Shown: positions 1 through 8,126, counted from the stretch's first letter. The stretch: 18,712 nt of DNA from Thalassotalea_E sp964620605 (GCA_964620605.1 CAZUHQ010000067.1:1-18712), one strand, 5' to 3'. Made by a program: numbers and translations. The notes: generated by a model not told the origin, from the letters alone.

Positions 1-800
1 CTTGATCTGATCAGTGAGCATGCTAAAAGTTCAATTTATAATGATCTTGCCGTGGCTTGCCACAGCAAAAATATCATTACTGGCTGGGAGAGATTTTTCA
101 TAACAACATTAATGCCGGTAAACTCTTGGCAGATACTTTAATTGAGCAGGCAGTTAAGGTGTCAAACAAGCAAGCATTAACTGCCGTTGGTATTGCCGGA
201 AGTTTTAGCGGCGAGTCTAATCAGCGTACCTTAGGGTTAGAACAAAGTATTCAGACACATAATAATGTTGAATTATTGCAAGTTGTGCCAGCAATTTGGA
301 GCCGCGAGCGCAGCCGTCATATTATTTTACAGCTAACTGAACGTTTTGGAGAAATCGATATCGCCTGGGCAGCATCTGATAGTATGGCATTAGGCGTGCT
401 GGACTCATTAAAAAGCGGTTATCCTAAAATTAACCCTAAGCTGGCCATTGGTGGCATCGACTGGACGGTTGAAGCAATACAGGCAGTAAAGCAGGGAGAT
501 TTAGCCGCCAGCGTTGGCGGTCACATTATGCAAACTGTATGGGCGCTGGTGAAAATTTACGATCACCACCACGGCATTAAGGTGTTTGCACAAGGTGAAA
601 ATACTCCCAGCTATGATCTGGAGGTGATCCTCAAAAATAATATCCTTCGCTACTTTGTTTTAGCAAACAAGGTGAACTGGCAAGTGGTGGACTTTACCCA
701 GTTCACCCGTTTACATACCAAGCAAGATCATTATCAGTTTTCTTTTGATTTGATCTTAAAGGCACTCAATAATGCACCGAATAAAGCGCCTGACAAATAG
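1..800 (+). pseudogene. Sugar-type ABC transporter substrate-binding protein, 5'-truncated by window edge and frameshifted
   Basis: The reading frame from about 57 to 800 encodes the C-terminal part of a type 1 periplasmic binding protein (ribose/LacI-like fold). Seen: the segment WLGEIFHNNINAGKLLADTL, then VGIAGSFSGESNQRTLGLEQ, DIAWAASDSMALGVLDSLK and IGGIDWTVEAIQAVKQGDLAASVGG, which are family landmarks for the hinge and sugar-binding lobes. The frame cannot start at the TTG at 57, because the protein would lack its signal peptide and N-terminal lobe. Positions 1-50 instead read on in another frame (LDLISEHAKSSIYNDLA). Adding one C in the CC run at 50-51 joins the two frames as ...NDLARGLPQQKYHYW..., so a single-base deletion (or a base-calling error) is the likely cause. 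The role would be binding a sugar or similar solute for an ABC importer or a sensor; the partner genes lie outside. The gene converges on ansA with a 5-base gap. Confidence 0.6.
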
Positions 801-805
801 CCTGA

Positions 806-1813
806 CTAACCGGTTAATTCACCGCGTAGATTTTTGACAAACGCCTGTTTTATTTCATTATTACTGAGCTTTTGGCTTAATAAATAATGCAGTTTAGTTA
901 GCGCTGCTTCTAACGTCATGTCCTGGCCACTGATCACCCCGCAGTGACTTAACGAGGTACCTGTCGCATAGCCCTCCATGTTGACTTTACCTTTAATGCA
1001 TTGACTACAATTAACGATAATGATCCCTTGCTGATTGGCTTTTTCCAAACAGGCGAGTAAATTTTTATCCTGTGGCGCATTGCCGACCCCATAGCTGCGA
1101 ATGATCAGTGCTTTGACCGGCTGTTGAATGATATTTTCGATTAATCTGGTATCTATTCCCGGATATAAATGTACGACTCCGATAGGCTGGGGCGTAATGC
1201 GAGACAAAGTTAACTCGGTGGTTTTCGGCTCGCTGATTTTGCCTTCGATCACTTTAATATTAATACCAGCTTCCAGTAACGGAGGCATATTCGGCGAATC
1301 AAAGGCATTAAAACCATCGGCATAGGCCTTAATTGAGCGGTTACCGCGAAACAGACGGTTATTAAAATATAGTCCGACTTCATTGATTGGATAGTTAGCC
1401 GCGATATAAAGCGAATTTAATAAGTTGACCTGGCCATCTGAACGCAATTGACTAAACGGGATCTGCGAGCCGGTGACTATGACCGGTTTGCTGAGGTTCT
1501 CAAACATAAAAGATAATGCTGAGCTGGTATAGGCCATGGTATCGGTACCATGCAAGACAATAAAACCGTCATATTCATGGTAATGCAGCGCAATATCATC
1601 GGCGATGCGTTGCCAGTCAGCTGGCGTCATATTGGATGAGTCTATCAGCTGGCTATATTCGTGGATGGTAAATTTTGGCATTTCATCCCGATAAAAATCC
1701 GGCATCTTTTGAATAGATTCAGTTAAATGACCTGGCACTGGGATATAACCCTTAGCGCTTGCTTTCATCCCGATAGTACCGCCGGTGTAGGCAATGTAAA
1801 TGCGTTTTTTCAT
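806..1813 (-). CDS. ansA: L-asparaginase I, cytoplasmic
   Basis: This enzyme hydrolyses L-asparagine to aspartate and ammonia. At 335 residues it matches the usual length of type I bacterial asparaginases (about 335-340). Visible active-site elements are YTGGTIG at residues 9-15 (nucleophile Thr13), the VLHGTDTM block at 87-93 (Thr90, Asp91), VTGSQIPF at 113-120 and GNRSIKAYADGF at 157-168 with Lys162. There is no signal peptide, which fits the cytoplasmic low-affinity AnsA rather than the periplasmic AnsB. It lies 113 bases downstream of sppA on the same strand, as in enterobacteria where sppA and ansA are also neighbours. Co-transcription is plausible, but the spacer holds repeats and a hairpin that may separate or regulate the two genes. 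Confidence 0.95.
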   Translation of the reverse strand: MKKRIYIAYTGGTIGMKASAKGYIPVPGHLTESIQKMPDFYRDEMPKFTIHEYSQLIDSSNMTPADWQRIADDIALHYHEYDGFIVLHGTDTMAYTSSALSFMFENLSKPVIVTGSQIPFSQLRSDGQVNLLNSLYIAANYPINEVGLYFNNRLFRGNRSIKAYADGFNAFDSPNMPPLLEAGINIKVIEGKISEPKTTELTLSRITPQPIGVVHLYPGIDTRLIENIIQQPVKALIIRSYGVGNAPQDKNLLACLEKANQQGIIIVNCSQCIKGKVNMEGYATGTSLSHCGVISGQDMTLEAALTKLHYLLSQKLSNNEIKQAFVKNLRGELTG

Positions 1814-1819
1814 AAATAG

Positions 1820-1888
1820 CTGACCAAATTATTACTGACCAGAATATTACTGGTCAGAAACCCCAACCTCATTGACGTTAAAGAGGTT
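1820..1888. repeat. TGACCA/TGGTCA repeat group and adjacent hairpin in the sppA-ansA spacer
   Basis: CTGACCA occurs at 1820-1826 and 1835-1841. The second copy forms a perfect 8-bp inverted repeat (CTGACCAG 1835-1842 with CTGGTCAG 1850-1857, 7-base spacer). Next to it, AACCTC at 1865-1870 pairs with GAGGTT at 1883-1888, and the flanking CCC/GGG can extend that stem with single-base bulges. The second stem could be a weak terminator or attenuator after sppA, but its T-run is poor. The first group looks like an operator or leader structure just upstream of the ansA start. The function is not established. Confidence 0.4.
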
Positions 1889-1926
1889 AGGGTAAAGTTG
1901 AGAATTATTCGTAGTGTAAGGCGTTA

Positions 1927-3783
1927 CTAGTTGATGTCGCAACTTAAACAATGTGAATAGATCCCCTGAGGATCGTTTAATTGGCTAAAACGTTGATATT
2001 CCAGCTTAAGTGTTAGTAATGCCTGCTCAAGACTATTTAATTGGCGAGCCTGAGTTTGAGGAAAGAATTTAACCGCTTGACCAAACAGGTTTTGTAAGAA
2101 CAGATCTTGTGGGGTAAATTCTTTTTCAATTAGTAAAGTATCATAATCTGCTAACTTAGCCAGCTGTGCCGCTTCATTAATAGCATCGTCTAAATCACCG
2201 AGTTCATCCACCAAGCCGAGATCTTTTGCCTTAACACCTGACCAAACTCGACCTTGGGCAACGGCATCCACTTGTTTTAACGTCATGTTTCTGTTTTGCG
2301 CCACTAGCTCGATAAAGTCTTGATAACCGCGCTCAATACCTAATTGCAATATATCTGCCATGCCTTGAGAGAGTGGGCGAGTAATACCAAAACCGGCAAA
2401 ATCAGTGGTACCAACACCATCTGTATGTATGCCTAACTGACCCAGTGAGTTTTCCAGGGTCATAAAGAAACCAAAAATACCAATCGAACCAGTAATAGTG
2501 GTTGGAGCTGCATATATTTTATCGGCGGGGGCTGAAATCCAGTAGCCACCAGAGGCGGCGACACTGCCCATCGAGGCAACCACTGGTTTGCCTGCCTGTT
2601 TCAATAAATCGATTTCCTGGCGAATAATATCAGAGGCATAGGCGCTGCCGCCCGGGCTGTCTACCCGTAGCACCACCGCTTTCACTTGCTTATTTAATCG
2701 CGCCTTACGTAAATAGCTGGCGGTGGAGTCGCCGCCGATAGTGCCAGGAGGTTGAGTGCCGTTTAATATCGTGCCTTTTGCCACGATGACTGCCACTTTA
2801 TCGCTAGCGGGATCTTCAAAAGGAAAAGCTGGCTTAACACTGCGCAGGTAACGCTTAAACGCGATATGGTTAAAGCTGTTATGTTTGTCTTTGCCAACTA
2901 ACTCTATTAGTGAATTTTGAATCTGCTCTCTGGTTTTAAGCGCATCAACCCAATGATTGTTCAGGGCATATTGGGCAATTTTGCCATCGACTTTTTCTAG
3001 TTTTTCCAGTAACGCAGCCGAAGTTTCATCAAAATTGTCGGTACTAAATTGGCGCTGCTTAGCGACATCGGCTTTATATTGCTGCCATAAATCGCTTAGC
3101 CAGGCGATATTCGCTTCTTTAGCCGCCGGTGACATATCGTCGCGCATATAAGGCTCAACCGCAGATTTATAGGTACCCACCCGGAAAATATGCTGGCTGA
3201 CCGATAGTTTTTCCAATGCCGATTTAAAATACATCTGATAGCGGCCATAGCCGTCGAGTAACATCCAGCCGTTAGGATTGAGCCAGATTTCATCCGCATA
3301 GGCGGCAAGATAATATTGATCTTGTAAGTATTGATCGCCGATGGCGATTATTTGTTTGCCACTGATTTTAAACGCTTCCAGGTGCTTGGCAATGATCCTA
3401 AGCTTAGTCAGACCAGCGCGTCGCATATCCTTAAGGTCTAGTACTAACAGTTGAATGCGCGGATCATCTTTTGCCGCATCGATAACATCGGTAATGTCGG
3501 AGAGCAGCACTTCTGGGCGCTCATTCGGCTGATCGAATGCTTCGTTTAAAAACGCGTCCATGGGATCAATTTCAACTTTTTGCTCAACGATATCGCCGTG
3601 AATATCCAGTACCAGCGCGGCACGTGAGGGTACTATGATCTGCTCTTCCTCGCTAAACAGCGCGACTAACACTAGCGCCAACACAATGAAAAACACTAAG
3701 TTAATAATAATTTTGCGAGAAATATTTAATAGTTGAAACAGGCTTTTGCTTATACGGCTTATCGCACTCGGATGCTCATTCAT
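1927..3783 (-). CDS. sppA: Signal peptide peptidase SppA (protease IV), 67K type
   Basis: This inner-membrane serine protease degrades cleaved signal peptides. Its 618 residues match the duplicated long SppA of E. coli. A single transmembrane anchor spans about residues 25-43 (IIINLVFFIVLALVLVALF). Two homologous ClpP/crotonase-like halves follow. The N-terminal half carries the general-base lysine in VGTYKSAVEPY (Lys206). The C-terminal half carries VDSPGGSAYAS (375-384) and the nucleophile in MGSVAASGGYW (Ser411). Both catalytic residues of the Ser/Lys dyad are therefore present. The start is at 3783, at the head of the anchor region. The gene is divergent from the DoxX gene (151-base spacer) and followed by ansA on the same strand. 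Confidence 0.96.
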   Translation of the reverse strand: MNEHPSAISRISKSLFQLLNISRKIIINLVFFIVLALVLVALFSEEEQIIVPSRAALVLDIHGDIVEQKVEIDPMDAFLNEAFDQPNERPEVLLSDITDVIDAAKDDPRIQLLVLDLKDMRRAGLTKLRIIAKHLEAFKISGKQIIAIGDQYLQDQYYLAAYADEIWLNPNGWMLLDGYGRYQMYFKSALEKLSVSQHIFRVGTYKSAVEPYMRDDMSPAAKEANIAWLSDLWQQYKADVAKQRQFSTDNFDETSAALLEKLEKVDGKIAQYALNNHWVDALKTREQIQNSLIELVGKDKHNSFNHIAFKRYLRSVKPAFPFEDPASDKVAVIVAKGTILNGTQPPGTIGGDSTASYLRKARLNKQVKAVVLRVDSPGGSAYASDIIRQEIDLLKQAGKPVVASMGSVAASGGYWISAPADKIYAAPTTITGSIGIFGFFMTLENSLGQLGIHTDGVGTTDFAGFGITRPLSQGMADILQLGIERGYQDFIELVAQNRNMTLKQVDAVAQGRVWSGVKAKDLGLVDELGDLDDAINEAAQLAKLADYDTLLIEKEFTPQDLFLQNLFGQAVKFFPQTQARQLNSLEQALLTLKLEYQRFSQLNDPQGIYSHCLSCDIN

Positions 3784-3934
3784 ATCAAAAAGTGATTAAT
3801 TAATAGTAACTTCATTTTACTCAATACTTTGTTTGATCAGTAGGGGTAAATGTAAATAAATTTGTCGCTGAAATAACAAAGCCATTTCTCGGTTCTTATA
3901 ACTAATAATCATTAATTTAACTATCTTATTAATC

Positions 3935-4639
3935 ATGAGTATTTTTTCGTTTTATTTTTCTGCGGTTAAACATGTCAGAGCATTCGATGGCATCACGGCA
4001 CTAATGATCCGCCTGTACTTAGCGCCGATCTTTATTATCGCCGGATATAGCAAGTTACAATTATCAGACCCTGAGAGCAGTGGTTTAAGCTCACTACTGG
4101 CCAAGCCGGATATCGTTGCCTGGTTCGGCAATAGCGAGTGGGGCTTAGGCCTGCCATTTGCTGATCTGTTAGCAAATCTTGCTGCCTGGACAGAATTTTT
4201 TGGTGGTTGGCTGTTATTAGTTGGTCTATTGACTCGTCTAGTGAGCATTCCATTACTATTTACTATGGTGGTTGCCGCAACCTCGGTGCATGCTGATAAT
4301 GGCTGGTTTGCCATTACGCCAACCAATACCGATACCAGCCCGGCAAAAGTACTGACCTGGCTTGGCAGTGAAAGCGCAAAACAAAGTCTGAAAAACAGTG
4401 AGCAAGCAGCTGAGCGCCTGGCAAAAATGAGAGAGCTAATCGAAGAAAATGGCTATCCTGAATGGCTTTACGAAAAGGGCAATATTGTTATATTAAATAA
4501 TGGTATCGAGTTTGCCACAACTTACTTTATTTTATTACTGGCGTTAATATTAATTGGCGCTGGACGATTTACCAGCTTGGATCATTACCTGTATACTTAT
4601 TATTTAAAGCCTAAATTAGAAAATAATAAGTATTTATGA
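3935..4639 (+). CDS. DoxX family membrane protein
   Basis: A 234-residue integral membrane protein with the DoxX pattern. The first membrane segment is at about 22-40 (MIRLYLAPIFIIAGYSKL). Then come segments at about 76-98 (with WTEFFGGWLLLVGLLTRL, the most typical DoxX motif), 103-120 and 188-209. Between the last two lies a roughly 65-residue, probably extracytoplasmic insert rich in charged residues, longer than in minimal DoxX proteins. The family is linked to redox and quinone-related processes in various bacteria, but a defined reaction cannot be given here. The stop overlaps the start of the downstream nitroreductase gene (ATGA, 4636-4639), so the two are translationally coupled and may act together in redox handling (inference). 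No clear Shine-Dalgarno precedes the ATG at 3935. Confidence 0.85.
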   Translation: MSIFSFYFSAVKHVRAFDGITALMIRLYLAPIFIIAGYSKLQLSDPESSGLSSLLAKPDIVAWFGNSEWGLGLPFADLLANLAAWTEFFGGWLLLVGLLTRLVSIPLLFTMVVAATSVHADNGWFAITPTNTDTSPAKVLTWLGSESAKQSLKNSEQAAERLAKMRELIEENGYPEWLYEKGNIVILNNGIEFATTYFILLLALILIGAGRFTSLDHYLYTYYLKPKLENNKYL

Positions 4640-5184
4640 ATGCAGTAGAATTATTACTAAAGCGACAATCTAATCCACAATTAACTACACCATCGCCAGG
4701 CAGAGAAGATCTACGAACTATCCTGACTGCTGGGATGCGGGTGCCGGATCATGCGGCGCTTAAGCCGTTTCATTTTACTGTCGTACAGGGCAAGGGCTTA
4801 GATAAGCTCAGCGAAATCTTCGTTCAGGCGGTATCTGCCAATTGTAATGATCCGGCAAAGTTAGAAAAAACTTCGAATATGCCATTTCGCGCGCCGTTAA
4901 TCATAGTAATTTCCACTTGTTATCAAACACATGAAAAAGTACCCGCCCATGAGCAATTGATCACCGCAGGCTGTGCGGCTCATGCGATGCAGATGGCGGC
5001 GTTTGCCTTAGGATATGGCGCAATCTGGCGAACGGGTGATTTAAGTCTGAATGACAAAGTGAAGCAGGGACTGAATATCAAAACAGAAGATGATATCGCC
5101 GGTTTTTTATACCTAGGCACACCATCAAAGCAGTTACCGGCTAAAGAAACCAAGTTTTATCCGGAAAAAGTGAGTTATTTGTAG
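4636..5184 (+). CDS. NAD(P)H nitroreductase, YdjA family
   Basis: A 182-residue flavin (FMN) oxidoreductase of the nitroreductase superfamily, matching E. coli YdjA in length and layout. The N-terminal ELLLKRQSNPQLTTPSP corresponds to the FMN-phosphate-binding arginine/serine region. The AGMRVPDHAALKPFHF block (about 33-48) and MPFRAPLIIVIS (about 81-92) are family signatures. So are HEQLITAGCAAHAMQMAAFALGYGAIW split around residues 103-130 and the C-terminal GFLYLGTPSKQ. These enzymes reduce nitroaromatics or related electrophiles in vitro, and the physiological substrate is generally unknown. It overlaps the DoxX gene by 4 bases, which indicates one operon. Confidence 0.9.
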   Translation: MNAVELLLKRQSNPQLTTPSPGREDLRTILTAGMRVPDHAALKPFHFTVVQGKGLDKLSEIFVQAVSANCNDPAKLEKTSNMPFRAPLIIVISTCYQTHEKVPAHEQLITAGCAAHAMQMAAFALGYGAIWRTGDLSLNDKVKQGLNIKTEDDIAGFLYLGTPSKQLPAKETKFYPEKVSYL

Positions 5185-5199
5185 TTGATTATAAATGGC

Positions 5200-5315
5200 T
5201 ATGTTCCCAATAGCTGTTGCTAGGTAAACAAGCAAGATGCTTCAAGTCCGTTTATTGAAGTTCAACCCATTATTTATCAAGGGATGAGAGAATAATCACA
5301 ATTAAAGGGAACATA
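5200..5315. repeat. Wide 9-bp inverted repeat enclosing a short hairpin
   Basis: TATGTTCCC at 5200-5208 is exactly complementary to GGGAACATA at 5307-5315, 98 bases apart. Inside, CTTCAA 5240-5245 pairs with TTGAAG 5255-5260. This could be a structured RNA just after the nitroreductase gene, or the ends of a small decayed element. There is no transposase and no target-site duplication that I can recognise. Confidence 0.35.
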
Positions 5316-5485
5316 CCTTAGAAATTATGTTAGGCGGATTTCATTACATCTGTACATTCAGGTAATAGTTCATTTCAATATTAGCTTCAGTGCAAATCAA
5401 CACTGGTTATAAGTGCAATGTTGATTGCTATTACTATAGTCAGGAAGCGAAGGATTGAGTTATTTTTATCCAATGATGGTGTTTG

Positions 5486-5514
5486 ATTACTTCATTTATT
5501 ACTTCATTTATTAC
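5486..5514. repeat. 12-bp tandem repeat, 2.4 copies
   Basis: The unit ATTACTTCATTT is repeated perfectly twice (5486-5509) and followed by a partial third ATTAC (5510-5514). It is a short direct repeat in non-coding DNA upstream of the small membrane protein gene and a candidate for slippage-driven length variation. Confidence 0.8.
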
Positions 5515-5633
5515 TACTGGGTAGCAAGTGTAAAATTGTTATAAATATGTTAAAATAAAAGATAAAGAAGTTGATACAATTAAAATGTACATAACCTTAA
5601 ATTATTCGGCAACAGTCAATCAGTGGAGGATTT

Positions 5634-5903
5634 ATGACAAAATTAGAATTTGCCATCAAACTTGAAAACTACCAAAAAAGACGGCGTAAATCTAAATGGG
5701 AGTTTTATATCATTGGCATTGTCTCTCTAGCGCTTGCATTTACCCCAAGCTCAATTCTATATTTTAATGACAGTATGTTTAATTATTTTGCTTTACTTGG
5801 TGTATTTTACATATTTAAAGCATTAGAAATTACAAATGGAACAGAGGAACAGGAACTTTTAGTTAATGCAATAGACTTACTTTCCCCTAAACGCGAGACC
5901 TAA
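5634..5903 (+). CDS. Small two-helix membrane protein, unknown function
   Basis: An 89-residue protein that I do not recognise as a named family. A strongly basic N-terminal segment (KRRRKSKWEF, about residues 15-24) is followed by a hydrophobic helix at about 24-44 (IIGIVSLALAF...) and a second at about 48-66 (FNYFALLGVFYIFKALEI). An acidic soluble tail (GTEEQELLVNAIDLLS) ends the protein. The positive-inside rule suggests both termini are cytoplasmic. The ATG at 5634 is supported by a strong Shine-Dalgarno, GGAGGA at 5625-5630. It stands alone between long non-coding stretches, and nothing in the context suggests a role. Confidence 0.6.
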   Translation: MTKLEFAIKLENYQKRRRKSKWEFYIIGIVSLALAFTPSSILYFNDSMFNYFALLGVFYIFKALEITNGTEEQELLVNAIDLLSPKRET

Positions 5904-6100
5904 TAAGTTACAATGATACCAACGGTTGAATTTAAGCTCTTGGCATTTGCTACATTACTCAGTCTTTAATACATCATAATGATGTTAAATGTACATATTT
6001 AAAACAGTGCCTTTACTTTTTACCTGGCGATATAACCCGCTTTAATGCCGGGGTTTAAATCAAATTGATCGCCAACTAAGCCAACGACAAAGACAAACAA

Positions 6101-6123
6101 AAAGCCCTCAAAAATGAGGGCTT
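6101..6123 (-). terminator. Intrinsic terminator of asnS
   Basis: AAGCCCTCA (6102-6110) and TGAGGGCTT (6115-6123) form a perfect 9-bp stem with a 4-base loop. Read on the minus strand, the stem is followed by TTTTGTTTGT, a good U-tract. It lies 41 bases past the asnS stop. The AT-rich stretch between it and the 89-residue gene (5904-6100) shows no convincing gene. Confidence 0.9.
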
Positions 6124-6163
6124 AGTATTATTTGTTATGTTAGTGAAGATCTAAGTGTAATTA

Positions 6164-7564
6164 TTAGTACGCGGCATTTTTCGGGGTACGTGGGAATGGG
6201 ATGACATCACGTACGTTTTGCATGCCGGTTGCATAGGCGACTAAACGCTCAAACCCTAAACCAAAGCCTGAATGTGGCACTGTGCCATAACGGCGTAAAT
6301 CACGGTACCAAGCGTAATCAGCCGGATTTAAATCAAGTTCCGCCAAACGTTTATCCAAAACGTCTAAACGTTCTTCACGTTCACTACCACCGATAATTTC
6401 ACCGATACCCGGCGCTAAAATATCCATCGCAGCAACGGTTTTTCCGTCATCGTTTAAGCGCATGTAGAAAGATTTAATATCTTTCGGGTAGTTCTGGAGC
6501 ACAACTGGGCCACCAACGTGTTCTTCAGCAAGGTAACGTTCATGCTCAGAATTTAAATCAACGCCCCAAGCAACCGGGTTTTCAAAGTTTTTACCGCAGT
6601 TTTCTAAAATAGTGATCGCGTCGGTGTAATCCATACGAACAAATTCACTATTAATCACTGAATTTAAGCGGTCAATCACGGTTTTATCAACGCGTTGCTG
6701 GAAAAATGCTATATCGTCAGCGCGCTCTTCCAATACAGCTTTAAAGACATACTTAAGCATTTCTTCCGCTAGGTCTGCCGCATCAGATAAATGTGCAAAG
6801 GCAATTTCCGGCTCTATCATCCAAAATTCAGCTAAATGGCGGCTGGTATTAGAATTTTCGGCTCTAAATGTTGGGCCAAAAGTATAAACTTTTGATAACG
6901 CACAACAGTAAGTTTCAACATTTAACTGGCCCGATACCGTTAAAAACGTTTCTTTACCGAAGAAATCTTCGCTGTAGTCGATATCACCTTTATCGGTGCG
7001 CGGCAGGTTTTCCATATCCAAGGTACTAACACGGAACATTTCACCGGCACCTTCACAGTCACTGCCAGTGATCAGTGGCGTGCTGATCCATAAATAGCCT
7101 TTTTGATGCAAAAAGCGATGAATAGCTTGTGCTAAGGTATTACGCACACGAGTTACTGCACCGCCAATGTTGGTACGCGGGCGAAGGTGAGCGTGTTCAC
7201 GTAAAAATTCTATCGAGTGGCGCTTCGCGGCCATAGGGTAAGTATCAGGATCTTCAACTAAGCCTAACACTTCAACCTTGGTCGCCTGAATTTCAAATGA
7301 CTGACCCTGGCCAGGAGATTCCACAAGAATACCAGTGATTTTAACACCGGCACCTGTGGTTAATTTTAAAATTTCTGCTTGATAATTGTCTAAATTATTT
7401 GGTGCAATCGCCTGAATAGGATCAAAACATGAACCATCGTGAACTGCTAGAAATGAAATACCGGCTTTTGAATCACGGCGGGTACGGATCCAGCCATGTA
7501 CGGTGATTTCTTTATCAACAGGGTATTTACCTGCCAAGACATCAGTAATTGCTATAACTGACAT
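6164..7564 (-). CDS. asnS: Asparaginyl-tRNA synthetase
   Basis: This enzyme charges tRNA-Asn with asparagine in the cytoplasm. At 466 residues it equals the E. coli enzyme. An N-terminal OB-fold anticodon-binding domain (about 15-100, with VHGWIRTRRDSKAGISFLAV) is followed by the class II catalytic core. Motif 2 is at TFRAENSNTSRHLAEFWMIE (232-251). Motif 3 is GFGLGFERL (433-441), and the conserved C-terminal RDVIPFPRTPKNAAY is intact. Presence of AsnRS means the organism can make Asn-tRNA directly. The start is supported by AGAGG shortly upstream of the ATG. It is divergent from the 125-residue membrane protein gene, and the terminator downstream makes it monocistronic. Confidence 0.98.
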   Translation of the reverse strand: MSVIAITDVLAGKYPVDKEITVHGWIRTRRDSKAGISFLAVHDGSCFDPIQAIAPNNLDNYQAEILKLTTGAGVKITGILVESPGQGQSFEIQATKVEVLGLVEDPDTYPMAAKRHSIEFLREHAHLRPRTNIGGAVTRVRNTLAQAIHRFLHQKGYLWISTPLITGSDCEGAGEMFRVSTLDMENLPRTDKGDIDYSEDFFGKETFLTVSGQLNVETYCCALSKVYTFGPTFRAENSNTSRHLAEFWMIEPEIAFAHLSDAADLAEEMLKYVFKAVLEERADDIAFFQQRVDKTVIDRLNSVINSEFVRMDYTDAITILENCGKNFENPVAWGVDLNSEHERYLAEEHVGGPVVLQNYPKDIKSFYMRLNDDGKTVAAMDILAPGIGEIIGGSEREERLDVLDKRLAELDLNPADYAWYRDLRRYGTVPHSGFGLGFERLVAYATGMQNVRDVIPFPRTPKNAAY

Positions 7565-7622
7565 TTATCAACCTCTTTACTTTAAAAATTTATTCTCGAT
7601 TAAGGGAGGGATATGTTACCGT

Positions 7623-7657
7623 GATCACTAGGTTTCACAAGTAAAACTTGAGTGATC
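7623..7657. promoter_or_regulatory. Nested inverted repeats in the asnS / 7709 divergent spacer
   Basis: GATCACT (7623-7629) is complementary to AGTGATC (7651-7657). Inside, CAAGT (7638-7642) pairs with ACTTG (7646-7650), so the two right-hand arms are contiguous and the left arms are split by 8 bases. The site sits midway between the divergent starts and could be an operator or a leader hairpin. No regulator can be named. Confidence 0.35.
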
Positions 7658-7708
7658 CGCTTTAATTTTTAACAAAAATGCAAATTTTTGTCTAAAGAGG
7701 TGATTAAG

Positions 7709-8086
7709 ATGCAAGCAGCGCAGCATGAAAGGCGAAAAGCAGAAGATTTTTGGCATAAAGCCCTTAAGGTTTTGGCCTTGCTTGCTTGGGGAATTTTTAG
7801 CATTGCGCTTGTACTTTCCTATTACGCGGCGCCAGACAGTGATTTCGGCGTGCTACGTTATCATCAAATTACCATACGCAAGTTCTGGTTAACGCCAATG
7901 ACAGGTTATCTTTATATCCTGCTTTGGTGTTGTGCATTGTTAAGTTATCTGTCGTTGATCATCAATAAATATCGCAGCCGACGCAAAACCGATAATAAGT
8001 ATTTCAACTTTTGGCTGCTATTTGTTATCTCGGTTGCCTGGGTAGTCTATATAGTGATCCAGTTAATGTCGGCCAGTTCAAATTAA
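7709..8086 (+). CDS. Three-helix membrane protein, unknown function
   Basis: A 125-residue membrane protein that I do not recognise as a named family. Predicted helices are at about 19-38 (LKVLALLAWGIFSIALVLSY), 63-87 (PMTGYLYILLWCCALLSYLS) and 99-120 (FNFWLLFVISVAWVVYIVIQ). A basic cytoplasmic loop (KYRSRRKTDNKY) lies between the second and third. The frame is open back to a TTG at 7688, but I prefer the ATG at 7709. AGAGGTG at 7696-7702 is placed correctly as Shine-Dalgarno for it and would lie inside the gene if the TTG were used. It is divergent from asnS and convergent with bioA (40-base gap). Confidence 0.65.
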   Translation: MQAAQHERRKAEDFWHKALKVLALLAWGIFSIALVLSYYAAPDSDFGVLRYHQITIRKFWLTPMTGYLYILLWCCALLSYLSLIINKYRSRRKTDNKYFNFWLLFVISVAWVVYIVIQLMSASSN

Positions 8087-8126
8087 CTAACCGATAATAC
8101 CTTGGATTTACTTAAGCATCGCAAAG

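Larger units (their letters stand above)
5185..5633 (+). other. 449-base intergenic region with inverted and tandem repeats, no gene seen
   Basis: No reading frame of convincing length or composition was found on either strand. The stretch contains a 9-bp inverted repeat (TATGTTCCC 5200-5208, GGGAACATA 5307-5315) enclosing a small hairpin (CTTCAA 5240-5245, TTGAAG 5255-5260). It also holds a 12-bp tandem repeat at 5486-5514 and, at its right end, the Shine-Dalgarno of the next gene. The AT-rich segment around 5534-5565 could hold that gene's promoter, but I could not fix a -35/-10 pair with confidence. Confidence 0.6.

Noticed and set aside
5260..5335. Integron attC-like pair: GTTCAAC (5260-5266) and GTTAGGC (5329-5335) fitting RYYYAAC...GTTRRRY
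   Set aside because: The two outer boxes are not complementary to each other, no inner complementary boxes were found, and there is no integrase or cassette array nearby.
6020..6100. Minus-strand frame reading FVVGLVGDQFDLNPGIKAG then YIAR and a stop, resembling a protein C-terminus
   Set aside because: Upstream the frame runs into the asnS terminator hairpin, there is no start codon with a ribosome site, and I could not place the peptide in a family. It may be chance.
806..7564. Functional link between ansA (asparagine breakdown) and asnS (asparagine charging)
   Set aside because: They are over 4 kb apart in separate transcription units with unrelated genes between, so shared substrate is most likely coincidence.
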